A stretch of 64,000 nt of DNA from NCBI GenBank assembly GCA_040768665.1, contig JAXGMN010000027.1, positions 1 through 64,000 of the forward strand. Direction: 5' to 3'. This stretch comes from JABWBD01 sp040768665 (GTDB lineage: Bacteria > Planctomycetota > Planctomycetia > Pirellulales > Thermoguttaceae). Below are positions 25,996 through 34,017 of this stretch, piece after piece. The notes beneath the pieces were generated by a model that saw only the letters and a program-made list of their open reading frames with translations, was not told where the DNA came from and ran no database searches. Position 1 is the first letter of the stretch. Every line of letters begins with the position of its first letter. Made by a program: the position numbers and the translations under genes.

Positions 25996-28900
25996 ATGGC
26001 GCTCGGCAGATTTTCGGCAATCATGGCGGTCATTCCGTTGGTGCTGCTGACGGCGGACCGGGCGGTCGGAGCGATGGGCAAGCAGGCCGCGGGCTGGCGG
26101 CACAGCGTGGTCGTCGAAGACGGCGGGACGGTGCGAGCCTGGGGAGACGGCCGCTACGGACAACTGGGCAACGGCAACTTCGATACCGGCAAGGTGCCGG
26201 CCCAAGTGGTCGGGCCGGGCGGAAAAGGAGTGCTCAACGGGATCGCGGCGGTCAGTGCCGGGCAACACCACACCCTCGCGCTGGGCGAGGACGGTAGCGT
26301 GTGGGCGTGGGGCAACAATACGTTCGGGCAACTCGGCAACGGCGCTTGGGGCATGCAGAGAAATAGCGCCACACCGGCGCGGGTGCTGGGCCCCGGCGGC
26401 CAGGGTTTCCTCGAAGGCGCCGTCGCGGTCGCCGGCGGTTGGGACCATTCGGTGGCGGTGTTGGCCGACGGGACGGTGTGGGCGTGGGGCAGCCGGTGCC
26501 AGGGACAGCTCGGCGATGGCCGGCGCGACGCCAATAGCTGGAGCACGTTGCCGGTTCCCGTCGCCGGTCCCGGCGGAGAGGGCGCCCTGAGCGGAATCGT
26601 GGCCGTGGCCTGCGGAGCCTTTCACACCGTGGCGCTGCGCGACGACGGCGCCCTGTTCTCGTGGGGCGGCAACCATGAGGGGCAGTTGGGGCGCGGCGCG
26701 CTGGCCGACCGCATGTACCGGTTGAGGGCGCAGGTGCCGTGGACTCCGCGGAGCGCCGGCCGTTGGAGCGCCGCGCTGGGGTACCTCTACACGAATCCCA
26801 GCCGCCGCGCCGCGGCCGACCGGTTGGAAGTGACCGACGAGTTCGACGGGCCTCCGCTGACGGTCGTCGCCGACGGCGCGGACCGGCGGCGGCAGACGGC
26901 GCGCAGCCGGCGCCGAACGGATCACGTTGCCATGCAGGCCACGCTCGACTACCCGGCGCAAGCTGAGGTGGGAAAGGCGGTGGTGCTCGACCTCAAAGAG
27001 ATCCTGGTGGGACTTCACCTGCGCGACGACGATTTCGCAGAGGACATTCACCTGCTGCTGACCAATCGCGATACCGGCGAACAAGTGCGGCTCGACATTG
27101 GCGACGGCCTTGCCTTGACGCTGGCGCTGCCGGCGCCGGTGGTCGGCCCCGAAGGTCAGGGCTCGCTGGGCGGCGTCCATGCGATTGCGGCCGGAGTCTA
27201 CCATACCGTCGCGCTGGGCGAAGACGGGCGAGTGTGGGCCTGGGGATACAATGCCACGGGGCAGTTGGGCAACGGCACGCGAACCGGGACCGGAGTGCCG
27301 ACGCCAATGGTCGCGGGCGAGAAGGGAGGCGATTTTCTTGGAGGCATCGTCGCCGTCGCCGCGGGCTACGAGAGCACCTACGCGCTGGACGAGGGCCGCC
27401 GAGCCTGGGCCTGCGGCTGGAATGTCTACGGGCAACTCGGAGCGGCGGAAGAGGCGCACAGCGCCGCCGGCTATCCGGCCGTGAAACAGGTCCGCACCGG
27501 CGCCGAGCCGGCCGTGCCCGCCGAAGGTCTTGCCTCGATCGCGGCGGGAGCGTATCACGCGCTGGCCGGCACCCGGGCCGGTGCGTTGCTGGCGTGGGGG
27601 CACAACGGCTTCGGGCAGTTGGGGGACGGAACGGTCCGGGACCGCGCCGTCGCGGTGCCCGCCGCAGCGCTCGCCGCCGGCTTTCAAGCCGCGCCCCAGG
27701 GCCGGCCGGCGCGGTTGGCGCCTCCGCCCCCGGCCGTGGAGCTGCGTTTCGCTGAACTCGCCCCGGACGAACCGAACGTGTTCAACGCGCTTAAGCACGG
27801 AGCCACCGGCGACGGAGTGCATCTCGATCAGCCGGCCCTGCAGCGGGCGATCGACGCCGCGCATGAGGCGGGAGGCGGGGTGGTGCTGCTGCCGCCGGGA
27901 ACCTACCGCACCGGCACCCTGCGCCTGCTCAGCAACGTGCGGCTCCACCTCGACCAGGGCGCGACGATCCTGGGCAGCACCAACCGCGACCACTACCAGG
28001 TCGGCCAGTCGCGGCCGGGCGTGATCGTAGCCCAGGATGCCGAGAACATCGCCATCACCGGGAAGGGTGTGATCAATGGACGAGGGTATTTCTGCCCGAA
28101 TCGCGGCTGGCGTCACTACCTGCTGGGCATCTACGACTCCACCGGCATCACGATCGAAGGGATCGCCACCAAGAACGCCGGTTCGTGGACGCAGCACTAC
28201 GTGAACTGCCGCGAGTTGATCATTCGGGGAGTCACGGTCAACAGCGTCCGCCCGCGGCGCAACAACGACGGCATCGACCTGTCGGGCTGCCGCGACGTTT
28301 TGATCGAGGGCTGCATCGTCGCCTCCGAAGACGACGCCATCGTGATCAAGAGTCAGTCGGCGGACCGGGTGAACCGCAACATCCGCGCCGTCAACAACAC
28401 GGTGTACACGATGTGCAACGGATTTAAGCTGGGCACGGAGACGCGGGGCGACTACGAAACGATCGCCTGCGAAGACCTGAGGGCCTTCGGCGGCTCCACG
28501 CTCGCCGTGTGGTCGGTCGACGGCGCACGGGTCCGCGGCGTCGAGATTTCCAAGGTGAGAGCGTCGGATTCGCGGTTCGCCCTGGGCATATGCCTGGGCG
28601 CCCGCTTGCGGGCCTCGTATTTCGCGGAGGGCGAACGGCGCGTGCCGGGGATCATGGAAGGGGTGACGATGCGCGATATCGACATCGAGATGTCGGACCG
28701 CTCGTTCCGCGACGTGCTGATCGACCACGGGATCGAGAACGCCGAGATTGCCCACCAACTGTGGGCTCGCCCGGCGGTGGCGAGCTTCATTTCCGGACTC
28801 CCGGGCCACAAGGTCCGCAGCGTGCTGCTGGAGGACGTGCGGATTTCTTATCCGGGCGGGGGCGCCGCGGAGCTGGCGGACATCAAGGTCCCGGAACGTG

Positions 28901-29079
28901 CCACGGCGTATCCGAATGCCGGGATGTTCGGACCTCTGCCCGCATGGGGCCTGTACCTGCGCGATGCCGAAGCGGTCACGCTGCGCCGTCTGCGACTCGA
29001 ACTTCAGTCGCCCGACGGCAGGCCGGCGCTGGTCAACGCGAATCTCGATGAAGGCGAGTTGGTGATCGAGAAGGAATAG
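25996..29079 (+). CDS. secreted RCC1-propeller / GH28 polygalacturonase fusion
   Basis: A 1027-residue exported protein (signal peptide ~1-26), start ATG 25996 with GGAAGG upstream. Residues ~30-240 hold four RCC1-type repeats (for example HHTLALGEDGSVWAWGNN plus FGQLGNG). Residues ~240-376 are an inserted beta-rich segment. Residues ~377-560 hold three more repeats, giving seven blades, enough for a complete propeller. From ~593 a GH28 beta-helix begins (FNALKHGATGDGVHLDQPAL) with NNDGIDLSGC near 756 and SEDDAIVIKS near 777, carrying the NxD and DD acids expected of GH28, then GFKLGTETRGDYE. GH28 enzymes hydrolyse galacturonans. The propeller may bind substrate or a surface partner. The architecture is unusual; both domains are confident. 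Confidence 0.88.
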   Translation: MALGRFSAIMAVIPLVLLTADRAVGAMGKQAAGWRHSVVVEDGGTVRAWGDGRYGQLGNGNFDTGKVPAQVVGPGGKGVLNGIAAVSAGQHHTLALGEDGSVWAWGNNTFGQLGNGAWGMQRNSATPARVLGPGGQGFLEGAVAVAGGWDHSVAVLADGTVWAWGSRCQGQLGDGRRDANSWSTLPVPVAGPGGEGALSGIVAVACGAFHTVALRDDGALFSWGGNHEGQLGRGALADRMYRLRAQVPWTPRSAGRWSAALGYLYTNPSRRAAADRLEVTDEFDGPPLTVVADGADRRRQTARSRRRTDHVAMQATLDYPAQAEVGKAVVLDLKEILVGLHLRDDDFAEDIHLLLTNRDTGEQVRLDIGDGLALTLALPAPVVGPEGQGSLGGVHAIAAGVYHTVALGEDGRVWAWGYNATGQLGNGTRTGTGVPTPMVAGEKGGDFLGGIVAVAAGYESTYALDEGRRAWACGWNVYGQLGAAEEAHSAAGYPAVKQVRTGAEPAVPAEGLASIAAGAYHALAGTRAGALLAWGHNGFGQLGDGTVRDRAVAVPAAALAAGFQAAPQGRPARLAPPPPAVELRFAELAPDEPNVFNALKHGATGDGVHLDQPALQRAIDAAHEAGGGVVLLPPGTYRTGTLRLLSNVRLHLDQGATILGSTNRDHYQVGQSRPGVIVAQDAENIAITGKGVINGRGYFCPNRGWRHYLLGIYDSTGITIEGIATKNAGSWTQHYVNCRELIIRGVTVNSVRPRRNNDGIDLSGCRDVLIEGCIVASEDDAIVIKSQSADRVNRNIRAVNNTVYTMCNGFKLGTETRGDYETIACEDLRAFGGSTLAVWSVDGARVRGVEISKVRASDSRFALGICLGARLRASYFAEGERRVPGIMEGVTMRDIDIEMSDRSFRDVLIDHGIENAEIAHQLWARPAVASFISGLPGHKVRSVLLEDVRISYPGGGAAELADIKVPERATAYPNAGMFGPLPAWGLYLRDAEAVTLRRLRLELQSPDGRPALVNANLDEGELVIEKE

Positions 29080-29249
29080 GGGAGGGGAGAGATAGGGGGC
29101 GTTTGCGTGGCTGAACGGGCCGGCCTCCTCGATCCCATAGCGATCTCCGCCTCACGCGCGGGACGACGAAAAACGGAACCAGATAGACGTAGTGGAACGC
29201 AAGAAACACACGCCATTCTAGTTCCGGCCCGCCGGCCCGTCGAGGCCCG

Positions 29250-29286
29250 GCGGGGTAGGGCAGGGCAGGGGAGAGTAGGGGAGAGG
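29250..29286. repeat. G-rich dispersed motif block
   Basis: A run of GGGTAGGGCAGGGCAGGGGAG followed by AGTAGGGGAGAGG, just downstream of the phosphohexomutase-like gene stop (minus strand). It has the same preamble (GTCGAGGCCCGGCGGGG) as the block at 22901. It has several G-tracts of three or more with short spacers, a G-quadruplex-compatible layout. Confidence 0.7.
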
Positions 29287-29292
29287 ATGGCA

Positions 29293-30462
29293 TCATTCCT
29301 TCCCGAGCAACTCCGACAGGGGCTTGTCACTCCGGCTGAGACTTCCCAGCAACAGACTGAGCGTCATCAGTCCGTCGGGCGTCCACGGGCTCTCGTTCTC
29401 TCGGTACCAGAAATGCCCCTCCCCGTCGACCGCCAGAACTTCCTCCTTTCGTCTGAGATCCAAGTACGTCGCTTCGCGAGTCGCCACGTCCAGGATCGCG
29501 TGCGGGCGTTCCGACGGCAGTTCCCATGCAAGCAACGGCGCGAGGATCCGCGGCGCGACGTCGCAGCCTCGCTCGTCGACAACCTGGCACCGTTCGCCAT
29601 CCTCATCCACTCGGATGCCGAAGTGGGCCCGCCGGTGTAGCACCTGGCAGGCCAGGGATTGCGGAACAGAACTGACCGTCAACTCACAGGCTGTTGCCGC
29701 GATCAATTCCCCGACGAACGAAGCCATCGCCGGAATCGAGCATTCGACAACGAATCGAAGTGGCCTCAACGCGTGGTATCGCTCCCGAAACGCGTCTAGG
29801 TAGACGTCGACTGCCGAAAGCCGTGTTGCCGAACCGTAGCGCCGTGTCGGCCGGTTCAGCCGATTCGCAGCGATCTCGCCGATGCCCTCGAGCGAGCCGG
29901 GCCACGAGAGCGGAACGCCCTCCGGACCCCAGAATCGCACTCCCACCTGGGCCGCACCACCGGCCGGGTTGCCGACAAACACACCGCCATCGCAGCCGAA
30001 CCGGCTTACCGCCGCAGCCGTCGCAGGGGCTGTCGTCGGGCCGATCTCCACCGTGTGGCATCCCGTCCAACGAAGACCCTCGCCGACCGCCGCGACGAAC
30101 TGCGTTGCCACCGGACGGCCATCGCTCGCGATGAGCACGCTCGGTATGTGTTCGTATGTGCAAATTCCTTGCAGGCGGAGCCCATAAGCCGCGGCCGACT
30201 CTCGCACCAGCCCGGGCGTTAACTGGTTCCAGACGACTCCCGCGATGCCTTCTCCCCAAACTGCGCCCTGGCGAGCCCCGCGTCGCTCGACCTGGCGGAG
30301 CAGCCGCACCCGCCTGGCGGAAAGTGAGCCCGTCTCGTCGCGGCGAGGACACCGGCGGCACGCCGGATAGAACCGGCCAAGCCGTCCGAGGTGAACGGCC
30401 CGGCTGATCGCGTGGCGTTCTCCGGGACACCGATACTCGTCGACAATGGCGGATTCTTGCAT
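29293..30462 (-). CDS. phosphohexomutase-superfamily protein, probably inactive
   Basis: A 389-residue protein from the ATG at 30462. A short Cys-containing N-terminus (C12 and CRRC at 35-38) may bind metal. The rest follows the phosphomannomutase/phosphoglucomutase plan: GIAGVVWNQLTPGLVRESAA, IASDGRPVATQFVAAVGEGL and VEIGPTTAPATAAAVSRFGC. Where active enzymes have the phosphoserine loop TASHNP this protein has FVGNPAGGAAQVG, so the catalytic Ser is missing. The sugar-binding and C-terminal domains are also diverged. It may be a regulatory or structural pseudoenzyme. Upstream bases 30463-30552 are open but consist of G-rich and palindromic repeats, so they are excluded. Confidence 0.72.
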   Translation of the reverse strand: MQESAIVDEYRCPGERHAISRAVHLGRLGRFYPACRRCPRRDETGSLSARRVRLLRQVERRGARQGAVWGEGIAGVVWNQLTPGLVRESAAAYGLRLQGICTYEHIPSVLIASDGRPVATQFVAAVGEGLRWTGCHTVEIGPTTAPATAAAVSRFGCDGGVFVGNPAGGAAQVGVRFWGPEGVPLSWPGSLEGIGEIAANRLNRPTRRYGSATRLSAVDVYLDAFRERYHALRPLRFVVECSIPAMASFVGELIAATACELTVSSVPQSLACQVLHRRAHFGIRVDEDGERCQVVDERGCDVAPRILAPLLAWELPSERPHAILDVATREATYLDLRRKEEVLAVDGEGHFWYRENESPWTPDGLMTLSLLLGSLSRSDKPLSELLGKE

Positions 30463-30497
30463 CGCGACTATAACCCGGGACGGGGAAGGGCAGGGGG

Positions 30498-30591
30498 GCT
30501 GATGAAAAAGGGGACCGGCTCCACAAGATCTTGTATTTTCGGTCCCATTCACCCGCCATGACTTGCGGTGCCTGTTCCCTTTCTCGTCAGA
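30498..30591. repeat. GGGGAC-type palindromic repeat, copy A2
   Basis: About 94 bp, left arm CTGATGAAAAAGGGGACCGG and right arm complementary around TGCCTGTTCCCTTTCTCGTC. The interior shares ATCTTGTATTTTCGG and CTTGCGGTGCC with other copies. G-rich motifs flank it on both sides (30488-30497 and 30597-30606), as if it had inserted in or near one. It lies upstream of the phosphohexomutase-like gene. Confidence 0.75.
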
Positions 30592-30737
30592 CGGAAGCAG
30601 GGGAGGGAGTCAACTTTAGGAGAGAATGCCGCAGCCAGTCAATCCCAACTGTCTCGAGACTCGCCCAGTAACCCAGTAACTTCGCCCGCCACATCTCTCG
30701 CGGCGACTACACTCTAAATCGTTCGTATAGTATGATA

Positions 30738-30956
30738 CTCAAATCGTAAACGCCACCACCGGGTTTATCCCGGTGGGGCGATGTTTGGCAACTACAAGCG
30801 CTGCGCCGAGCCACCCGTTCAATGGGCGTTTCGCGTTTGCCGCTCGGCCCCGTAAGGGCCGAGCGGCATCACGGAACCGCCAGGCAGGGTTGCGGTTTGT
30901 AGTTGCCAAACATCGCCCCACCGACGCGGGGTCGGTGGTGGCGTTTACACTTTGAG
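30738..30956. mobile_element. MITE-like element with ~60 bp terminal inverted repeats
   Basis: A ~219 bp element. The outer ends CTCAAA and TTTGAG, then GTAAACGCCACCACCG with its complement, and GGGGCGATGTTTGGCAACTA with its complement, make inverted arms of about 60 bp. The arms surround an interior with a perfect hairpin at 30839-30867. TATGATA occurs directly outside both ends (30731-30737 and 30957-30963), consistent with a 7 bp target duplication. It can be translated on either strand into about 60 codons, but I regard that as incidental. No transposase is present. Confidence 0.75.
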
Positions 30957-31065
30957 TATGATAGGGCAGGGCAGGGGAGGGGAGTCGGTAAGAGGGGCTC
31001 ACGAATTCGATGGGTCTCACGGATTCGACCTGCCACGCTACGGAACCAGACCGCTCACGCGAAAC

Positions 31066-31689
31066 ATGCTTGCCTTTCTCTTCACGGCGATCGCAATATC
31101 CCTTTCTGGTGTCATGGCTCCCGGGCCCATCACCGCGGCAACCCTGGTGGCCGGATCCCGGGCGCGGCACGCGGGTGCCATGATTGCCCTGGGGCATGCT
31201 GTCGTAGAAGTTCCCTTGATCCTGCTTCTCGTTGCCGGTCTCGGCACACTCCTTGAGTCGCCCACGGTCCGGACGGCGATCGGCTTCGCCGGCGGCATTT
31301 TTCTGATCTGGATGGGGGGACAACTCCTCCTCAGCCTTCGAGCCGCCGAAATCGCTTCCTCTCGCGACGTTCGACATCAGCCGTTTGTCACCGGGATCGT
31401 CCTGACGGGAGCCAATCCCTACTTTCTGGTCTGGTGGGCCACCGTCGGCCTGGCGCTTGCGTCCGACGCGCTCGCGTTTGGAATCGGCGCGCTCGTGCTC
31501 TTCACGATTGTCCACTGGCTTTGCGATCTGGGCTGGCTGGAGGTATTGTCCCTAGCCGGCCACAAGGGAACCGAAAGATTCGGCGACACCAGTCAGAAGG
31601 CGATCTCAGCCCTGTGCGGCAGCGTGCTCGTCGGCTTCGGCGCGAAGTTCCTTTACGACGCCGGACTGAGCCGATGGGCAACTCTTTGA
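31066..31689 (+). CDS. LysE family transporter
   Basis: A 207-residue inner-membrane protein with about six hydrophobic segments. The N-terminus MLAFLFTAIAISLSGVMAPG with PITAATLVAG, then GHAVVEVPLILLLVAGLGTL and GIVLTGANPYFLVWWATVGL, match the LysE/RhtB exporter family, which exports amino acids such as lysine or threonine. The ATG at 31066 is chosen because upstream in-frame sequence back to 30952 lies in the MITE flank and G-rich repeat. It is convergent with the three-gene envelope operon. A functional link to the lysine catabolic genes 27 kb away is speculative. Confidence 0.83.
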   Translation: MLAFLFTAIAISLSGVMAPGPITAATLVAGSRARHAGAMIALGHAVVEVPLILLLVAGLGTLLESPTVRTAIGFAGGIFLIWMGGQLLLSLRAAEIASSRDVRHQPFVTGIVLTGANPYFLVWWATVGLALASDALAFGIGALVLFTIVHWLCDLGWLEVLSLAGHKGTERFGDTSQKAISALCGSVLVGFGAKFLYDAGLSRWATL

Positions 31690-31722
31690 AGAGTTGACGG
31701 ATGGCGAGAGGCCCAAGAGTCT

Positions 31723-32937
31723 CTAACGCACCCGGCAGCGGAACCGAACGACGCCCCCGTCGCCCGGCTTCATCGCATCCGTGACTTCCCAGCGCAGCAC
31801 CAGCGAGCCGACCTCGTTCGGCTGGGCGGAGAAGCTCGCCGGAATGCTGCTCTGCGCCGTATCGGGCACGTACTCGAGCCGGGTCGTGAGGTTGTCGATG
31901 ATCGTCACGTTCCCAATAGGCTGGTTCCCGATATTGTCGAACCGAATCGTGAAGTCGACCGTGTCCCCCGGTTCGGCGAACTGCGTCGAGGCGACTTTGA
32001 TGACCCGAAGTTTCGGGCACGGCGGCGGCTCGTCGATCGTATAGACCGTCGAGACCTGATCGACGTCGACGGCGGCGGTCGCTCGCTGCGTGTCCAAAAT
32101 GATCTGCACCGCCTGGTTGTTCGACCACACAACCGCAGCCGTCACACTCTCGGCAAGAAAGGGCATTTCCGCCATCTCGACCAACCCGCTCCGTATGGCG
32201 GCGAAGTCTTCGTAAGGCTGGAACTTGTTATGAAACTGCACCGGCCCGATTGCCGTCGAAATCGCGCCGTCGCCTTGGCGCATCCGGAACGCTTCGGGCA
32301 GAATCTGGCTGACCTGGCGTTCGGGTTGGAGATTCTGCGTGCTGACGTCGGCGATGGCCAGGTCCTGGTGGCCCGCGAGCTTCTGGGGAATGAACATCCC
32401 GATCGTCTGTTCCGTTTGCTCGTTTTGCCGCACGCTGACCACTTGCCGCACCGCGCGGAACCGCGGGCTGTACAAGCAGACTCGGTTCGAAGGTTCGACC
32501 AGGGTTCGCCCATCCACGGTATCAAAATGCGCGACCGTGTCTTTCACGTTCAGCCCTCGCACTTCCCAGTCGGGCATGACCGCCACGGCGGGCTGAGCAT
32601 CGCCGCCGTCGCAGAGGTATTCGCCGGGTGGCCAAGGTTGCCCAATTCCCGGCGGTGTCCAAGGGCCGGCTGCCGCGTACGGCAATGGTACTCCCATCTC
32701 CATCCCCGGCGGCCCAAGTGGAACACCCGCCGGTCCGCCGATCACACATCCAGCCGGTGTCGCCATTGCCGCATCCGGTGCCGGGGCAGGGCAGGGGAGT
32801 CCCGGTCCCGCCATCCCCGCCGGGCCGGCCGGACCGCGGCACGAGCAGAAGCTCAGCACACAACAGACGACTACCGCGGCCCATGCCATCCATGGCCGCA
32901 GCCCCTTCGTCCCATGTTTGACAGCGCGGATGTGCAT
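31723..32937 (-). CDS. DUF11-domain envelope protein (third gene of envelope operon)
   Basis: A 404-residue exported protein from the ATG at 32937 (CCGGAG upstream). The signal segment MAWAAVVVCCVLSFCSC ends in Cys residues that could be lipidated. Residues ~40-110 are Pro/Gly-rich and partly encoded by a G-rich repeat (32783-32799). The C-terminal ~100 residues are a DUF11/OmcB-like beta-sandwich (FAEPGDTVDFTIRFDNIGNQ, then VTIIDNLTTRLEYVPDTAQS). DUF11 occurs in bacterial surface and cell-wall proteins. It is 26 bases downstream of the preceding gene in a co-directional operon. It is likely structural in the cell envelope. Confidence 0.78.
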   Translation of the reverse strand: MHIRAVKHGTKGLRPWMAWAAVVVCCVLSFCSCRGPAGPAGMAGPGLPCPAPAPDAAMATPAGCVIGGPAGVPLGPPGMEMGVPLPYAAAGPWTPPGIGQPWPPGEYLCDGGDAQPAVAVMPDWEVRGLNVKDTVAHFDTVDGRTLVEPSNRVCLYSPRFRAVRQVVSVRQNEQTEQTIGMFIPQKLAGHQDLAIADVSTQNLQPERQVSQILPEAFRMRQGDGAISTAIGPVQFHNKFQPYEDFAAIRSGLVEMAEMPFLAESVTAAVVWSNNQAVQIILDTQRATAAVDVDQVSTVYTIDEPPPCPKLRVIKVASTQFAEPGDTVDFTIRFDNIGNQPIGNVTIIDNLTTRLEYVPDTAQSSIPASFSAQPNEVGSLVLRWEVTDAMKPGDGGVVRFRCRVR

Positions 32938-32963
32938 GGATGGTAATCTCCGGTGCAACTCTC

Positions 32964-33917
32964 TCATTTCGTTGCCCACGGAAGGGCGGCGACGCGGCCG
33001 TTGCCGCTTGCCTGGGGTGGTGAAACAGGGGACGTGCTCTGCAAGACCTTGTCGGGTCGCGCCGGCAACTCAGGAGTACTTGCGGCCCCCGGCTTCTTTT
33101 TGATCATGGCCCGAACGGCATCTGGCGGTGGGGCCTGATTCGGCCCCTGCGGCAGTGCCTCGGCAGGTGCCGGCGACGTGAAAGCCGCGCGCGGCGGAAA
33201 CTTGACCAACGGTGGACTGCCATACAGAAAGCCCGAATCGAAACCTTCGCTCGTTGCGGGAAGCCGCGCGCCCAGTCGCAGGATAGCGACCGGTCGTCCA
33301 AGTTCATCCGCGATCGCCAACGGGTCTCTGCCGGGCCCGGCTTCGAACCAACTCTGCTCATCGCCCACCTGGGCCACGGGCAGGGCCTTGTCCGGATCCT
33401 CCAGGTAGATCACGCGCGTGACGAACTTACCGTCCAACGCCAGCGCCAGGTCCTCCTGGGTGAGCTCGATCACGACCGGAAATCGGATTTCTTGCCCACG
33501 GGGCGTATATAATCGATCGATCAGCTCGATCGTTGGGAAGACTTCCAAGCCCTGATAAAACGGGATGTTCATCACACGCATGCGGTAGACGGGCCCGATG
33601 AGCAGCCCCGCGCGGACGGGAGCGGCCATCGGTTCGCCGAAAGCCCCTCCTTCCGCCAGCGAGATCGTTGCCCCCGGCGGAGCCGTGACTTCAACCGGCT
33701 GAAAATAGCCCGGCACTGGACCGCCCCGATCGAGTTGAACGGCAGCGATGGCTCCCGGCGGCATGGCGCCGTGGTGCCAGAAATGCACCGCTGGCTGCTG
33801 CGCTTCCACCGGCGCTGCCGCTGCGACGCAGATCGCTGCCGCCAGCAGCATGCCGCACGCCAGGCCTGGCCGGGACGTGAATGCGACAGCGATCATCCGA
33901 CGGAGCGAAGGAACCAT
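32964..33917 (-). CDS. exported conserved protein (second gene of envelope operon)
   Basis: A 317-residue protein from the ATG at 33917, signal peptide LACGMLLAAAICVAAAAPVE. The body contains VMNIPFYQGLEVFPTIELI and LTQEDLALALDGKFVTRVIY plus LEDPD, which are also present in the gene before it (TNIPGRPGVELYPTLEVG, FTEEDFDQVLSGNFVTKVIY), so the two are paralogues. The C-terminal ~45 residues are encoded by a degenerate GGGGAC palindromic repeat, so the tail differs in origin from the rest. A TTG at 33932 is an alternative start. No enzymatic motif is seen. Confidence 0.72.
   Translation of the reverse strand: MVPSLRRMIAVAFTSRPGLACGMLLAAAICVAAAAPVEAQQPAVHFWHHGAMPPGAIAAVQLDRGGPVPGYFQPVEVTAPPGATISLAEGGAFGEPMAAPVRAGLLIGPVYRMRVMNIPFYQGLEVFPTIELIDRLYTPRGQEIRFPVVIELTQEDLALALDGKFVTRVIYLEDPDKALPVAQVGDEQSWFEAGPGRDPLAIADELGRPVAILRLGARLPATSEGFDSGFLYGSPPLVKFPPRAAFTSPAPAEALPQGPNQAPPPDAVRAMIKKKPGAASTPELPARPDKVLQSTSPVSPPQASGNGRVAALPWATK
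33022..33108. repeat. degenerate GGGGAC palindromic repeat inside a coding sequence
   Basis: Aligned to the copy at 59755-59840 the order of blocks is the same: TGAAACAGGGGAC, CTCTGCAAGACCTTGT, CGCGCCGGCAACTC, TACTTGCGG, CTTCTTTTTGATCATGG. It encodes the C-terminal segment of the 32964-33917 protein (read on the minus strand through KKKPGAAS and RPDKVLQSTSPV). Insertion was tolerated at the end of the gene. Confidence 0.65.
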
Positions 33918-34017
33918 GAGCCGGTTATCCAAATCGAGACTGCTGGGACGCTTACCACCGAGGCCGGTGGGCGGCGCTCGCCGCGGCCCACCGGCCCCTA
34001 ACCATCAATTCACGTCA

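Noticed and set aside
25444..28809. 1121-codon open frame on the minus strand
   Set aside because: It is antisense to the RCC1-GH28 gene, with the low-quality Arg/His/Ala-rich composition of a GC-rich shadow frame. The plus strand carries recognisable domains throughout.
30739..31000. Small hypothetical proteins encoded in the inverted-repeat element
   Set aside because: The frames exist on both strands only because of the inverted ends; no start signal or family support.
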